Assembly: GCA_023627715.1 (NCBI GenBank)
Contig: JAMAHW010000012.1
Span: forward strand, 62,001 to 126,000
Reading direction: 5' to 3'
Origin: Periconia sp. R9002
Taxonomy: Eukaryota > Ascomycota > Dothideomycetes > Pleosporales > Periconiaceae
DNA: 64,000 bases
In this document: positions 23,014 through 35,095 of the stretch, one piece after another
How the letters are laid out: every line of letters starts with the position of its first letter
Numbering within the stretch: position 1 is the stretch's first letter
Program-made: the position numbers and the translations under genes
Notes under the pieces: model-generated
What the model saw: the letters and a program-made list of their open reading frames with translations, nothing else
Database searches by the model: none
Told to the model about the DNA's origin: nothing

Positions 23014-25207
23014 ATGGATTCGACCGAGGGCGCTGCCAGTTCCCAGCCGCGGCGAAGGAGCTGCACGAACTGTCGCAGCCGTAAACAGAAATGCGATAGA
23101 GAGCAGCCCTGCTCTAACTGCCTACGCACCGGTCATAGCACCACCTGTGTCTATCTGCCAGGCCGTGGTCGCGGTGCAAAACGATCTCGCCGCGACAATA
23201 ATGAGGAGGTGATGGCATCCCTTTCCCGGCTCGAGGGAATCGTCCGACACTTGGAGACACATGGCTTGTCACAATCGCGTTTGCGTCCAGGTACATGTAC
23301 CTCTTCGTCCATCGAAAGCAAAACTCCTCTGCCCGGGAAAGAGACTATATCGCCAGATGCTCGCTCAGAGCGGTCCTTCAACAGCAATGACGTTGCATCC
23401 TTAGACCAACACTTGGGTAGACTTGTCATTGACGAGACGAGAAGTTACTATGTCAGCAATGTCCTGTGGGCGAGCCTCAGCAACGAGGTAAGTAAAACTG
23501 CAGCTGTTTCTGGTGATGAGGTTTTAAATACGACGAGAATCATCCAGGCTAAGCCGTAGTTAGATTGAAGAGCTGCGTAACATGTTGGTCGAGCCGACTT
23601 CTGACGCCGAAAGCTATGATCAAGGAGAGCACAGCAATCTGGGTTTCAATGCCGCGATCCTGGGTTTTCGGGCATTAACTTACTCTCTGCGCCTCTTCCA
23701 CCTGACTCTCCCGCAGTCCGTCGCCCTTCTCCGTATCTTCATCGAGAACGTTCTGCCACTAATCCACATTTTCCATATGCCGACAACAAATCATATCTAT
23801 TGGGACGCCATTGCCTCCCTTGACACGTTGGACAAGAACACCGAGGCCCTGATATTCTCCATTTACTACTCCGCCCTCGTCAGTATAAATGAACAGCATT
23901 GCTTTGACCTCTTTAGTACGTCTCGCAAGTCCATGCTTACCAAATATCGCTTCGTCGTCGAGCAGGCCTTTGCCCGCGCCAACTTGTTGAACACGCAAAG
24001 TATCATACTACTTCAGGCCGTGGTCCTGTATCTTTCAGTGCTACGCAACGAAGATGATAGTCGCACAGCTTGGTCGTTGACCTCTTTGGTCTTTCATATA
24101 GCACAGTCTATGGGCTTGCATCGTGATGGAACCGCTTTTGACCTGAAGCCTCTCGAGGTAGAATTGCGTAGGCGCCTATGGTATCACATATGTCTCTTAG
24201 ACAGCCAAGCGTCTGAATATCACGGCCACGAGCCCATTGTCCACGAGTTTGCTTTCGACACACGCCTCCCACTGCACATCAACGACGTCGACCTAACGCC
24301 CGAGATGACCAATCCTCCCCCGGAAAGAGACGAGTTATGCGAGATGACCTTCATCCTTATCCGGTGCGAGTCATACCGCATTGCCAGGAAGTTCAATCAG
24401 ATTGCTCTGTCAGCGCGTTTTCCAGGCCGCTCAGCCGACCGGTGCGCCATGGAAGAGAAGGAGGGGCTCATGGATGAATTGAAGGCCAAATTGCAACACT
24501 ATTCCAGATATTGCGATGACAGCATCCCCTTCCAAATGCTCATTTCTGCGGTGGCCCGGCTTATCACGGCACGATCTTGGCTCGTCGTGCACTTCCCGCT
24601 GGTCCAGGTCAATCTTACCGACGTTGACACGGATCTGCGTGATCGGCTCTTCTCCACGAGCATCGAGGTATTGGAGGTCTCCTGCCTGCTCCTCGAAAAC
24701 AAGGAAATTGTCAAATGGACCTGGCACACCAAGACGCACATCCAGTGGCACGCATTCGCCTTTGTACTCTCCGAAATATCGTCGCGGCCGCCGAGCCCAC
24801 AATGTGATCGGGCCTGGGAATGCGTGTGCACCGTCTACGATGGATGGGACCTCAAGGACGGCGAGAACAAAGGCACCCTTTCGCGGCCGATCAAGCGGCT
24901 GATGACAAAGGCTCGCTATGTTCGTGAGGTCCAGAAGATGAATCAAAATACAACGACGAAAAGTGGCGAAGCGTCCATGATACCATCACCTACCAGCAGC
25001 GACCGATTTATGGCTGATGTGTTGAGCATGCCTTCTACTAACGGCTCCGCGTCGGCCACAACTATGGGGCGAATGAGGGGTCTGGGTGTCGATGCTCTAA
25101 GTCCGTATCTGGAACCTTGCCTACCTCACTGGAATAGCAATGTTTACGCACCGCCACAGGACATTGACTTCGACATCTCTCCATCGAATGCCCACAATTG
25201 CATGTAA
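23014..25207 (+). CDS. Zn2Cys6 transcription factor with fungal-specific TF domain (705 aa)
   Basis: Two exons, 23014-23487 and 23564-25207, with an intron of 76 nt (GTAAGT to GTTAG); phase 0 on both sides. ATG at 23014 gives MDSTEGAASS. The zinc cluster is C17-x2-C20-x6-C27-x5-C33-x2-C36-x8-C45, followed by a basic linker and a short coiled-coil (EEVMASLSRLEGIVRHLE), then the regulatory middle domain (ARANLLNTQSIILLQAVVLYL, SLVFHIAQSMGLHRDG, LRRRLWYHICLLD) typical of PF04082. A nuclear regulator, likely of the adjacent synthase, although its target cannot be read from the sequence. It lies directly downstream of the synthase on the same strand and looks intact. Confidence 0.88.
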
Positions 25208-25864
25208 TGATGAAAAAGAAATACTTGGCTTTGGGAACGACATAGCGGGGCGATATCACCTGGACCACGCTGATGGCTGATCAGAAATCTACATGGCGAT
25301 ATGCTGTGACAATTATAAAACGATCACCGCAGAGTATTGTACTACACGTGATACTCTACAGTGTCAAAGTTTCTTTTCCTCTTATACATTGCTATACCTC
25401 AGCTAGAAAAACATTGGTATACCGAAAAAGTATTGATCCCTCTCGTATATGGCACATTTATAGACTAGTAATAAAGAAACACGCCAATGAAAGAATTCTT
25501 GCATCACTCTTATATGTTTTGACGAAGTCTTGTTTTCATTGATGCACGATGGTAAAAATTTTAGTTATAACACATCACCACCTCACACAGTAAAGTCCTT
25601 TAAGGAATCAGTCGATATCAATGATATGGGGAAAAAATACATCGTGTGAAGCATATGAACGTTTAAGGGACCTCATAATTATGATCACCGTGATCTAAAA
25701 AGTAGTTTCAACGGTAGCACTACTTCACGGGATACTACGCAGACGTCAGCCCGGAATTTCGGGGAGCAGTTGGATCACTACGCGCTTGATCGGGTTTGAC
25801 CGGGGATTCGCGCAGTCCACAAAACGTACTTTCACGCCACACCGCACAACTCACTCTACTAAGC
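25208..25864. other. Gap between regulator and relic monooxygenase
   Basis: AT-rich, no gene recognised. Confidence 0.5.
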
Positions 25865-26220
25865 AGCGCCTTATCTACAAGGATGCTGTGCCTGGCTCTC
25901 GCTGTACGCCGGTGACAATGAGGAGCATCTTGAGAGCTGGGATTTCTTCTACTACATCTCGCTCCTAGAGGTAAGGGACAACGGTGACACGCGAATTAAT
26001 TGTGTGCATATCGCCCACTGAAAAACCCTCACAGGCAAATTTTCACCCGAGGCGCAGTGTCTTTGGTTGGATGCTTGAAGATATGGAAATGTGGTACTTG
26101 GGGCTGCGCGACCGGAACCTGTCGCTGCTTGAACACCGTGGGGCAACCACGCAGGCCGCTTGATGTTGGCTGGGGATACCGCGCATATCCCGCGACTTTC
26201 TAGCGGGGTTAAGGCCTGCA
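25865..26220 (+). pseudogene. Relic FAD monooxygenase fragment
   Basis: In one frame around 25886-25970 the sequence reads AWLSLYAGDN then ESWDFFYYISLLE followed by a GTAAGG donor-like site. Further on, at about 26134-26190, another frame reads PWGNHAGRLMLAGDTAH, which matches the 'W-GN-RGGRVTLAGDAAH' segment before the ribityl-binding site of class A FAD monooxygenases. The pieces are in different frames, with stops between, and the N-terminal FAD fold and C-terminus are missing. I infer a third, heavily decayed monooxygenase on the far side of the synthase. The match is short, so this is tentative. Confidence 0.45.
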
Positions 26221-27229
26221 CTACGCTCTTTGGGACGATTTCACCATTTGTAAGGCTATTGAGCAAATCTGGGGAAATAATATTTTCGCCGACGGAGGGG
26301 AAGATTTTTTTTTTCAATATAGACAAGGACGGAAACAGTGCAGTAAGTAGAACAGCATCGCGATGCATGATTGGAGCCTGCTTTCGCAGAGCACCTCGCT
26401 TACCAAAGGCCTGAACGTTAAGAAAAAATAGAATGAGTCCGTGTGTTTCTCTGGGCATATGATTGTGAGCGCATGATTGGCAAGCCAGAATGCTCTTATA
26501 CCTTGATGGAAATCGTCAACAGATTATGTATTCAGTTAAGCCTGTGTGCCCGTCCTGGCCGAGGACGTTACCGATTGTTTCCCCCCTGCGTCTGTCGATA
26601 CATACCTTGGGTAGCAATACTCTGTGATTATGGAATTAAATTCGTTATTCAGTTGCTTTCGTGGTCTACTCAATCATCTCGTTCATGATAGCACGCTGAT
26701 CTGTTCAAACGTCGCGATTAAAAACTGCTCAATATTTTTCTATGTGCATCTCCTGTTCTGAACAGATATACTACCTACATATGTGCAAAATTGATTGCAA
26801 ATACAGATTTCAAGGGACTGCAATCATGTGATTTGCTTGTTGATCCAATATTGATATCTTGGAGTATATTCTTGCGGGCTTTTAGTGCAGAATCAGAGGA
26901 ACGAATTTTTATTACATTTGGAACATTATGAAGAATGAATAGACTATAAAGAACGTACATATATGTATGTAGGTAGGTATGTACATTTACAACTGTTCAA
27001 ATTTATTGGCTGGATTAATCTCGTATCAATGTGACAAAAATCTCACCCGAACCCCAAAACGGCTGCCTTGGCTGCACAGCCTCATTATAAAGCATATAAA
27101 AGCCGAAATTCTTCCCCGCGAAGGCTAGTGCAGCCATTCGAAATAACCTCAGATGCCTCGATTTACTTAGGCTGATACTGCAAATCTCCAAACGTTAGCG
27201 ACTACTCTTTCGAGTAGGTCAAGAAAAAC
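26221..27229. other. AT-rich gap with a dispersed repeat
   Basis: Holds one copy of a short dispersed repeat (26550-26630, see its own entry) and a GTAGGTAGGTATGTAC run near 26968-26982. No gene recognised. Confidence 0.5.
26550..26630. repeat. Dispersed repeat, copy 1
   Basis: About 80 bases starting CCGTCCTGGCC and ending GGGTAGCAATACTCTGTGATT are clearly similar to 41292-41372, with scattered substitutions and a small indel. Same orientation in both places. Confidence 0.7.
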
Positions 27230-30200
27230 ATGCACTCCTATCGTCAGACATGGGCATTTAGTCCACCTGATCATTTGGACGGGCATGAGAGAAGCACAGG
27301 TGTTCGACGGGTATGTTTTCAATTTTGACAATCCTGCTATCCTTGGGTACAAGTATTCTAGGCTAATCACTTGAACGATAGCGAACATCCGAATTAGTTC
27401 GCCACTCTAGCTCTTATGTTAGTACTAGGCAATGCTATTCACAAATTTTGCATTTATCAACTGTTTTTTTAGCTCGCTGGACGGCTCTCCAATGGCGCCC
27501 ACAGCAATCGAAGATCCACAGGGCAGAGCACGGTTTCTTCCAAGACCACAGGCTCAACAGAATCCAAAACAGCAAATATCAAACAAGAGAAAATTAGAAA
27601 AGATGAAGATGATCTGCTCGAAGTCGAGATGAAAGCAAGCGGTAACAATAGTATTCATGATTGGGGCGACAGCTTGCGCACGAACGGATATATATTGAGG
27701 TCCAAAACGGCCCCCATGGATAGCACCTTGACGTTAGGAACACATATAAGAGCTTCACGTGTCAAAAACATTTCGGGCCAATACTTTGTACCGATCCGTA
27801 GCCTCGAAGCTTTGTTGACGAAAGAAAATGTAATCCGTGAGCTGTCTAGATGTGGGTTGGATATACCAGACGATATACTCCAGGTCGTTCTCGATTCCGT
27901 CTGTGTTCGGGAGATACAAAGGAAGTTCTGTGTTCGGGAGATAAAAAGAAAGAAACGCACAAAAACTGGATGTTTGACGTGCCGAATGAGAAGGATAAAA
28001 TGTGGTGAAGAGCGACCGACTTGCGCAAACTGTATCAGGTCAAAACGCCAGTGCCAAGGGTACAATCAACGCGTTGTTTTGAAGCCGCCTATTGGAGATT
28101 TTCCTAATCATTCTCACAAAGCTAGCCTATTAGAGAATTATTACTTGCAACTTGCCGTTTCTGAAACGGAAAGTGTAAGTTTTGAGGGAGCGGTCTCAAC
28201 GACTCACAATAGCAATCTACCATCCATTCAACCCAATGCAGTATCTCAATCAGAATACGGCTATGGGAACCCAATCTCTATGGAGAAGACTAGTACCGCA
28301 CTTTACAGTCGGCTCACCGTGTCTAAGGGTTCGAGGCGACGGATTTTCACGATTCTAGTTCTCATCGGTATGACTGCGGAGGTCTTGTCGATATTTAAAG
28401 AAAACATCAGCGACAATGATCTCCCCTTTGTGAAATTCACGTATCCATCCGGGCGTATCAGCATTGCACGCCGGCAAGGGTCACCGATACCAGCATTTGA
28501 TGACTGGAATTACGACAAAATCGAAGCTTTTCTTATACACCAGTTTGAAGTGGCTGTGCCTTATTTTCCAACGCTATCTCGAGAAGCTCCACATTACGAA
28601 TTGAAGAAAAATGCAGTGCTACCTTTTATAAGAGTTGACTCAGAACAACCATCCAGTAGCCCTTCTAGTTTTGGTCAAGTTCATAAAATCAACATCCACG
28701 CAGATCATCATGGATACAGCAACTATGTAAGTAAAAGAAGCCGAATTTCTAGCGAATTTGCCTAATTTTGATCTAGAATTCAAGAAATGTCTTCGCGATG
28801 AAAGTAACTGAAACATCCCATGACCTCGAAAGGGCCGCTTTAAACAAATTGGGCCAAGAAAGACATCCTCATATAGTGAAATTACTCACTTCTTACAATC
28901 ATAACGGTTCCCAGCATCTTGTGTTTCCCTGGGCAGACGGGAATCTGCGCCAGTACTGGGAACAACAATCGGTTTCTTCTCAGACTGATGCAAGATTGGA
29001 TACGGCGGTATGGATAGCGCAACAGATTCTAGGACTAGCTTCTGCACTTGAAAAGATTCATAATCCTCGTTCTCTAGAAGGCGAACGCCAATACGGAAGA
29101 CACGGTGACCTGAAACCAGAAAACATTCTATGGTACAAATCATCAGCAAATCCGCGAGGGAATCTTGTTATCGCCGATCTTGGTTTGACAAGTATTCATA
29201 GAAAATATCAAGACCAATCCAGGAGCCTACAATGTACGGCAACCTATCGAGCTCCGGAGTTTGATCTTTCTGATCGTTGGTCATCCTCCTATGATATATG
29301 GTCATTCGGATGTTTGTTGATTGAGTTTTTAACTTGGCACCTATTGGACTGGAATGCCGTGGAGCATAGATTTCCTACCGCCCGTACAACCTTGATAAAT
29401 ACAAAGTCAGTCGAAGGTATTTCGGAAGATGACAGTTTTTTCTCTGTGGAGAGAAAGCATCAGGCGAAGACAGCAAAGGTCAAACAATCAGTCATTGAGG
29501 TGATAATAAGCCCTTTATTTTCAATTTATAGGGGCTAGACTAACATGAGTAAGTGGTTGCGCATGCTACGAGATCAACCGAACTGCACAGAATTCTTTCG
29601 AGAGTTGCTGGATCTTATTGAACACCGTATGTTATTGGTGAACGCAGAAGACCGAATCGAAGCAAAAACTTTAGTGTCTGAGCTCGAGAGGACAACGGCG
29701 AAACTAAAACAAGGTGGCTTATCTTGGAACCAATCTAGACTGCAGAGATACGAATTGGCCCCAGATCATAAATTACTTTTGAGCCCAACTGCAGAATCTT
29801 CAGAAACGCAAGACATCGTGAGTTCTTAAGCGACACTAAAGCGATGTAAATACGTCACTGACGCTCGTAGATTGATAAGGAGCTTTTTCACGATTCTATA
29901 GCGATGATTGGTATTTCAAGTCCACGATTAGTCGAAGAAGATAGGCCGTTGTCATTCCTTGATGATTGCAGGGTTTGTATCGAGCATTTGGTTGGCTACG
30001 ATATTGACTGGAGCCCGCTTCCCTCTTTGGATCGGTTTGGATCGTCGCCTCACACCAAGCTCGTCTGGAAGGTATGTTATATGAACCTACTATTAAAACA
30101 TGGTACTAAAATCCGAAAGTATGGGAATCGAGAAATGAGTATAATGTTGAACCAAGACGAAGCTGAGCGCTTGAAGAATAAGCCTCACCACCACAGTCAA

Positions 30201-31113
30201 AGTATACTTCCCGTAACGCAGTCAAACCGGAACTCTCCTAGCCCTCCCATAATCAGTGATCGACTGAGCTCTGTATGGTCATACTTTAGCCACCTCCCCA
30301 AGAACATATTCACCTCTTGGTTTGTCGACACAAGCAAGGTCGGAGGGATAGGTGTAGCCAAGCCTCAACCTAATCCCGCGGGTCAATTAAGTAAGGAATC
30401 GTACCTCTGTGTCGACAAATGTTGGACAAGTATACCGGAAACGAAAATGAACACCATAAGTACAATCGACACGATGGACGACGACGCAGAATTCTTCCGC
30501 AAAGCTCGTTCAGTGTTAAGTAGTGCCCAAGGAAACTGGGTGCAGAGATTCCTATCTTGGCGTTCATATACTCAAGTGCGCTTGTCTAAGGTAGTTACGT
30601 CATTCCAATAGCGTCAAGTACAAAACTAATACCACCTGGTAGTTTCATTTTCTATTCGACGATATCGACCTAGTGGCGATGGACTTTGGCGCCATCTCCA
30701 AATCCAATGCCCACAAAATTTGCCATGGGTATGATTACAGATGCCAGCCGGCTCTAGACGTAGATATCCACATGCGCATGATTGCGGAAATCATCCTACA
30801 CGGCATCAAAAACCCACAGTACGGATGCGGAAAGAGGACAGTCCTTGACGGCATTCCAAAATTGGTATCGCCGCCCGGGCTGAGAAAAAGAGCCCTTTCT
30901 TCAGGCTGGGGATTTCATGCTGGTCAAGGCCTCTCCTTGAAGAAAGTTTTTACTTGGATCAGTGTGATACTAGCTTTCGGACTCTCCTTCGTGCCTATTT
31001 GGCTTTGCTCGATTAGCAACGTGGATCTCCAAAATGCTTTTGCACCGGTGTCGTTCCTTGCCACGCTCATCACGATCATTCTAGCGATGGCTGCAATTTC
31101 TCACACTATGTAA
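27230..31113 (+). CDS. Zn2Cys6 / protein kinase / two-TM chimeric protein (about 1170 aa)
   Basis: Six exons join in frame: 27230-27310, 27473-28726, 28777-29499, 29554-29817, 29871-30590 and 30643-31113. A further in-frame 48-nt intron at about 30072-30119 is likely. Residues C194-x2-C197-x6-C204-x6-C211-x2-C214-x6-C221 form a perfect Zn2Cys6 DNA-binding motif. From about residue 425 a full Ser/Thr kinase-like domain follows: Gly-rich FGQVH, VFAMK (K454), E463, HGDLKPENIL (D556), DLG (D579), YRAPE near 604. Near the C-terminus, after a region found with this kinase type in fungi (SWRSYTQVRLSKF, DDIDLVAMD), two membrane segments lie at about 1105-1165. The first exon and its 162-nt intron are the least certain part. 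DNA-binding, kinase and membrane anchor in one protein is unusual; function unknown. Confidence 0.72.
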
Positions 31114-31885
31114 ATATTGGTCTTTACCAACCGATAATGGACGGTAACGCCTGCATATCTCATTATCGCATCTGCCGCAGACAGTAATGAGTGCTACTCC
31201 TTAAAGTCAAGAATTTGAAGAACAAGAAGGAAAATTGCTCTTTACGTCGAAGATTTGGTGAAGTAAGTCTGACCGAAATCGACCATTCGCCTTCATACGT
31301 TCAGAACGATCTTGAAAGAAAGGCATAAACAGAAAAGCATGAGCGAAGCCTGTCGACAATCAGGCAAATTTGCAAGAAAAACTAGTTTACAATGCTCACA
31401 AAATTGACCTCTTTTACCACCTGCCATTTTATTGGCGAGGCTCATAATCTTAACTTTTAGACACTCAAGGGAATTATTCATCTGTCAAGGCACTGCCTCA
31501 AACCCATCCCGTATTGTCTACTACCTATCTCGTTCACCCTTGGCAGAGTTGGGTGATCACTAATCACGATCAACAGAAAAATTCTCTATCGGCGCATAAT
31601 AATATGATTGCCTGCAGCATTAATTTATCACAGAGATGCCGAGGATGTATGTACGTGCATACAAGATATCACTAATCATTTTATCTTCCACAAACTTGGA
31701 AGCAATTTGGCGGCATGTGCTTGAAGTGCGGGTAAGCCACACAACGTTCATTGCCGATTTCGGCCCAGCTAATATTCGCACATACCGTAGGACACTAGGG
31801 TATTTAAAGCCACCCTACTATGTCAATCGCTGAATTCAAAACACCACAAATCACCTTACAAAAAAGCCTCAGTAGTAGGCCATAA
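31114..31885. other. Gap without recognised gene
   Basis: AT-rich 3' flank of the kinase gene and promoter of the acetyltransferase gene. Nothing else recognised. Confidence 0.55.
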
Positions 31886-32605
31886 ATGACTTTTTCCTCG
31901 ATTCCCAGCATCAGTTATCGCATTGTCCGCATTCCAAACCTCTCTCCGCCCTCTGCAGAACTTACCGAAAAATTCCGCAAAACCAAACTCGCCGCTCTGG
32001 TTGCAGATCCTGGGAGTTTCTCAGCTTCACATGGGGACGAGTTGCTCCTTCCCCGGGAAATATGGGCACAGCGTCTTGCTTACCCTTTCACAATTTTTGT
32101 GTGTGTGTCCGGAGATGGAATTAAGCATGGAAAAGACGAAAACGCACTTTTAGAGGGAGAGTGGGCTGGCATGGTAACCTTACGCGGACCGCTTTCGTAC
32201 GAGCTTTATCGCTTATCTGGTTCCGAGTCTCCTGCTCGCGAGGATGTGGATCTGGAAACACGATGGCACTTGTCGAATTTATGGACCTCTTCTGCGCATC
32301 GTGGACGTGGTCTAGCAAAGAAAATGGTTCAAGAGTGCATCGATTTCGCAACTAGTGAATCGAAGCAACCAGGGAAAGGCAAAGCTAGGGTGAGGCTTAT
32401 TATCAAAGATGAAGGGTCCTTTCTGAAGCACATGTATGCTGGGATGGGGTTCCGTACAAGTGGGAAAGCAAGTCTGCGGGAGGCTTATACAGCTAGTGGG
32501 GATGAAGGCCGTCTTCCATACGATACAAGCAGTACGGAGGAGTTGATAAAGGTTTGGGAAATGAGGTTTGGACTCGTCATGGAAAGGGTATTAGATTGTG
32601 TGTAG
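31886..32605 (+). CDS. GNAT-family N-acetyltransferase (239 aa)
   Basis: A single-exon gene starting at ATG 31886. The middle carries strand-forming sequence 'GEWAGMVTLRGP', then after a loop HLSNLWTSSAHRGRGLAKKMV, in which HRGRGLA is the acetyl-CoA-binding (R/Q)xxGxG/A motif A of GNAT enzymes, and a final motif B-like segment (HMYAGMGFRTSGK). Uses acetyl-CoA to acetylate an amine; the substrate cannot be predicted. No signal peptide. Neighbours do not suggest a pathway. Confidence 0.82.
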   Translation: MTFSSIPSISYRIVRIPNLSPPSAELTEKFRKTKLAALVADPGSFSASHGDELLLPREIWAQRLAYPFTIFVCVSGDGIKHGKDENALLEGEWAGMVTLRGPLSYELYRLSGSESPAREDVDLETRWHLSNLWTSSAHRGRGLAKKMVQECIDFATSESKQPGKGKARVRLIIKDEGSFLKHMYAGMGFRTSGKASLREAYTASGDEGRLPYDTSSTEELIKVWEMRFGLVMERVLDCV

Positions 32606-33209
32606 AACACCATCTATACTAAACAATGATGCTAGTAGGTTCTCGGCGGGATGACGTATAGTCAAAATGGGGTTAGCGGAGGGACGATGATTATAGGCTT
32701 TCCCTAAAGTGGGTTATTAGAAAACTTCTGAGATCTCAATGCCTAAGATACGAGTATATCCGGTACAGCCTACTAAATAGGAAATACTCAAAAGAGCAAC
32801 AGACAAAGTTTTCGACGGTGGTAATTAAAATTGCAGGGCAACGCGCGTTCCTTTGCGTCGGTGGAGCACATGTAAAGTTACTCTTACCACCATGGTATTA
32901 GAGACACACTGACAGACATTTATGATCAAACTATCACTCTTTCCGTGTTAGTCTGCAATGATAATATTTGATATTTTCAAGGATGCAGTTGAGCTGATTG
33001 TGGCACATCACTAAAGGAACAGAAACACGCGAAAGAGATGATGATATGGAAGCATTGTTAAGTATTTCAGACTAATTTCTTGAAATTCTGCGCACAGAAT
33101 TCCTGTTATTGATTTCTCTTACGAACATAACCCGCATTTTCTCATGCGTTAGCACCGCAGACCCTCAGTGACGTCGATTCCGCCTAAGATCCTCGGAAAG
33201 CAGATTGCA
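32606..33209. other. Convergent gap
   Basis: The 3' ends of the GNAT gene and of the second RING gene face each other. Nothing else recognised. Confidence 0.5.
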
Positions 33210-34019
33210 CTACCAATCACTACCCTCTTTTTCTTGAGGGTGCTCACGATTCTGGCGCTCCTTTTGCTCTAGCCAGTCCTGATGCTTCTTCACCTTGATC
33301 AACTGCTGACGTTTGTTTCGCTTGATCATTGCAGAGAGTTCTTGGCGTTTCTTTTGCATCGTAGCAGCGCGCTCCTGGCGTTTTTCCTCGGTAAAGTCAT
33401 CGCGTAGTCGTCGGCGCTCTTCCGTCAAATCAACACGGGACTTGATCGTGAATTGGGCAACTGGGATTCCATGGTTATTATGGCGCTTGGACTTGGTGGG
33501 GTCTCGAGATGAGTGATTGTTGGTAGTGCCATCTCCGAACTGAAATTCAGGTCGTGGACCTTCCCACCATGTGCCTCGCATTTCATACTGCTCAAGCTCG
33601 TCGCGTAGCCCCAGGCGATAAATTTCATCATAAATAAAGTCTATGAGCTCAGGAGCGCCTCCCCACAACATCCAATTGTGATTTATCTGGTAACCATGTT
33701 CCTTTAAGTGCTCGATCTCTGCCCACAAGTCGTCCATCGTACGCTCAAGTTCTGCACGAACCTCTCGGCCGTCATTGAATAATATTGAGGAGCACTTGGG
33801 GCACTTGTTCGAGTCCATTGATTTCGTAGTGCACCACTTGAGCATGCATTTGCGTGCACAGACGTGGTCACATGGTAAGCGCACAGCGACGTGTTTGGTA
33901 TCATCATAAGCGTCTTCACCGCAAAAACACGTATCGTGCTCGTTGGCACGAGGCGCAGTTGCTACAAACTGTTCCGCAATTTGGAGTCGAACGTTGTACT
34001 CCACCACCGGTTCGTCCAT
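33210..34019 (-). CDS. Atypical RING-finger protein, paralogue of the 2394-4403 gene (269 aa)
   Basis: Single exon, ATG at 34019. Residues about 31-81 hold the zinc motif TCFCGEDAYDD ... HVAVRLPCDHVCARKC ... SNKCPKC. The CFC start, the HVAVRLPC block and SNKCP-x-C are shared with the larger RING protein, including the unusual CxC first pair. The C-terminal third is a long, very basic helical stretch of Glu/Arg/Lys/Gln (EERRRLRDDF, KRQERAATMQKKRQEL), likely coiled coil. A possible ubiquitin ligase or an adaptor that kept the fold; no catalytic evidence. TATAAAT at 34157-34151 marks its promoter. Confidence 0.8.
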   Translation of the reverse strand: MDEPVVEYNVRLQIAEQFVATAPRANEHDTCFCGEDAYDDTKHVAVRLPCDHVCARKCMLKWCTTKSMDSNKCPKCSSILFNDGREVRAELERTMDDLWAEIEHLKEHGYQINHNWMLWGGAPELIDFIYDEIYRLGLRDELEQYEMRGTWWEGPRPEFQFGDGTTNNHSSRDPTKSKRHNNHGIPVAQFTIKSRVDLTEERRRLRDDFTEEKRQERAATMQKKRQELSAMIKRNKRQQLIKVKKHQDWLEQKERQNREHPQEKEGSDW

Positions 34020-35095
34020 TACCGAATGTGATGAGAAAGAGTTCGGATGGAATTTAATAAAGATTTGGAGGTTATTTGTAATCGAGAGGGTGGTCTGGGA
34101 TTGTAGTAGTTGTTTTTGTTTTGAGAGAGAATGAGCGCGGGTCGGGGCGAATTTATAGCCCTTTGGTTGACTTACATTGTTGGCCGTTGTGAACTAAACC
34201 GAGAGCTTGCGAAGTATCCGCTGTGACTCGATGAATTGGCTGTACACAATGCTAAATGTGAATTGCTCACTGTTTCCGCGCCAATCAATTAGAGCTTGAA
34301 AAATCCTTGCTTCCACGGAAAGCCTATCTGGGGCTCGAAGACTATGTTCTCGGCAACCGTTGAAGCGCGATCAAACAGCTTCTTAGACGCCAAAGACCTT
34401 TTCATTGAAAGTTTCGATGTAGTCCGATCTCTTTCGGTAGCGTACTGCAAATTATATCTATTTATTTTGCAATACACATCCACAAATCTATGTCCCGCAT
34501 GACACTTTCTAGCGGAATCCCCCCAGACACGGCCGTCTCGTGCGTATTCCTATACGCTGCGAGCTGTCTCCAGACTGGTTGCAGCATCGCATTTTTCGCA
34601 TTCATCTAGCCGATCAAGCCCGCTATTCCCAAAACCACCAACAATCCAACGCGGCTGCATTGTCTTCGATCAGCATGCTCGGTGTGTTTTCTCGAAAACT
34701 GTGGCTCCCGTAGGTGAAAAGACAACGGCCTGGAGTGTGGCGACGAATGATCATAATTGACCAAAGTATATAATTACGAGGTCTTTCAATGTGGCTGCTC
34801 CCGATATTCGCCGCTCTTGGGATTGGCTACATTCAGCTACTTGCGGCGATTATTTCTCGACCTCCCGAGCATTGGACCAATAACAACCCAGCGGCCTTCC
34901 ATCAACTGCATTCGAAAAAGAATAATATTAATGTGAGAGATCAAAAAAATATAGATCATCCTCATGGTTTAAGTAAATGTATGTTTTATGTATATTTTGT
35001 CCTGCGCTGTCCAACGACGAACTTCTACAACTTTATTTTTCGACCCTGCTCACGCCAACACATCAATCTTGACATCTTGACGTCGCACCTTTAAC
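34020..35095. other. Divergent intergenic region
   Basis: Promoters of the minus-strand RING gene (TATAAAT at 34157-34151) and of the EthD-like gene. No gene recognised; a small frame at 34789-35094 with a hydrophobic start is not convincing. Confidence 0.5.

Noticed and set aside
34789..35094. Small membrane protein frame upstream of the EthD-like gene
   Set aside because: Only one hydrophobic stretch, then low-complexity AT-rich codons; no family feature, and the next gene starts two bases later.
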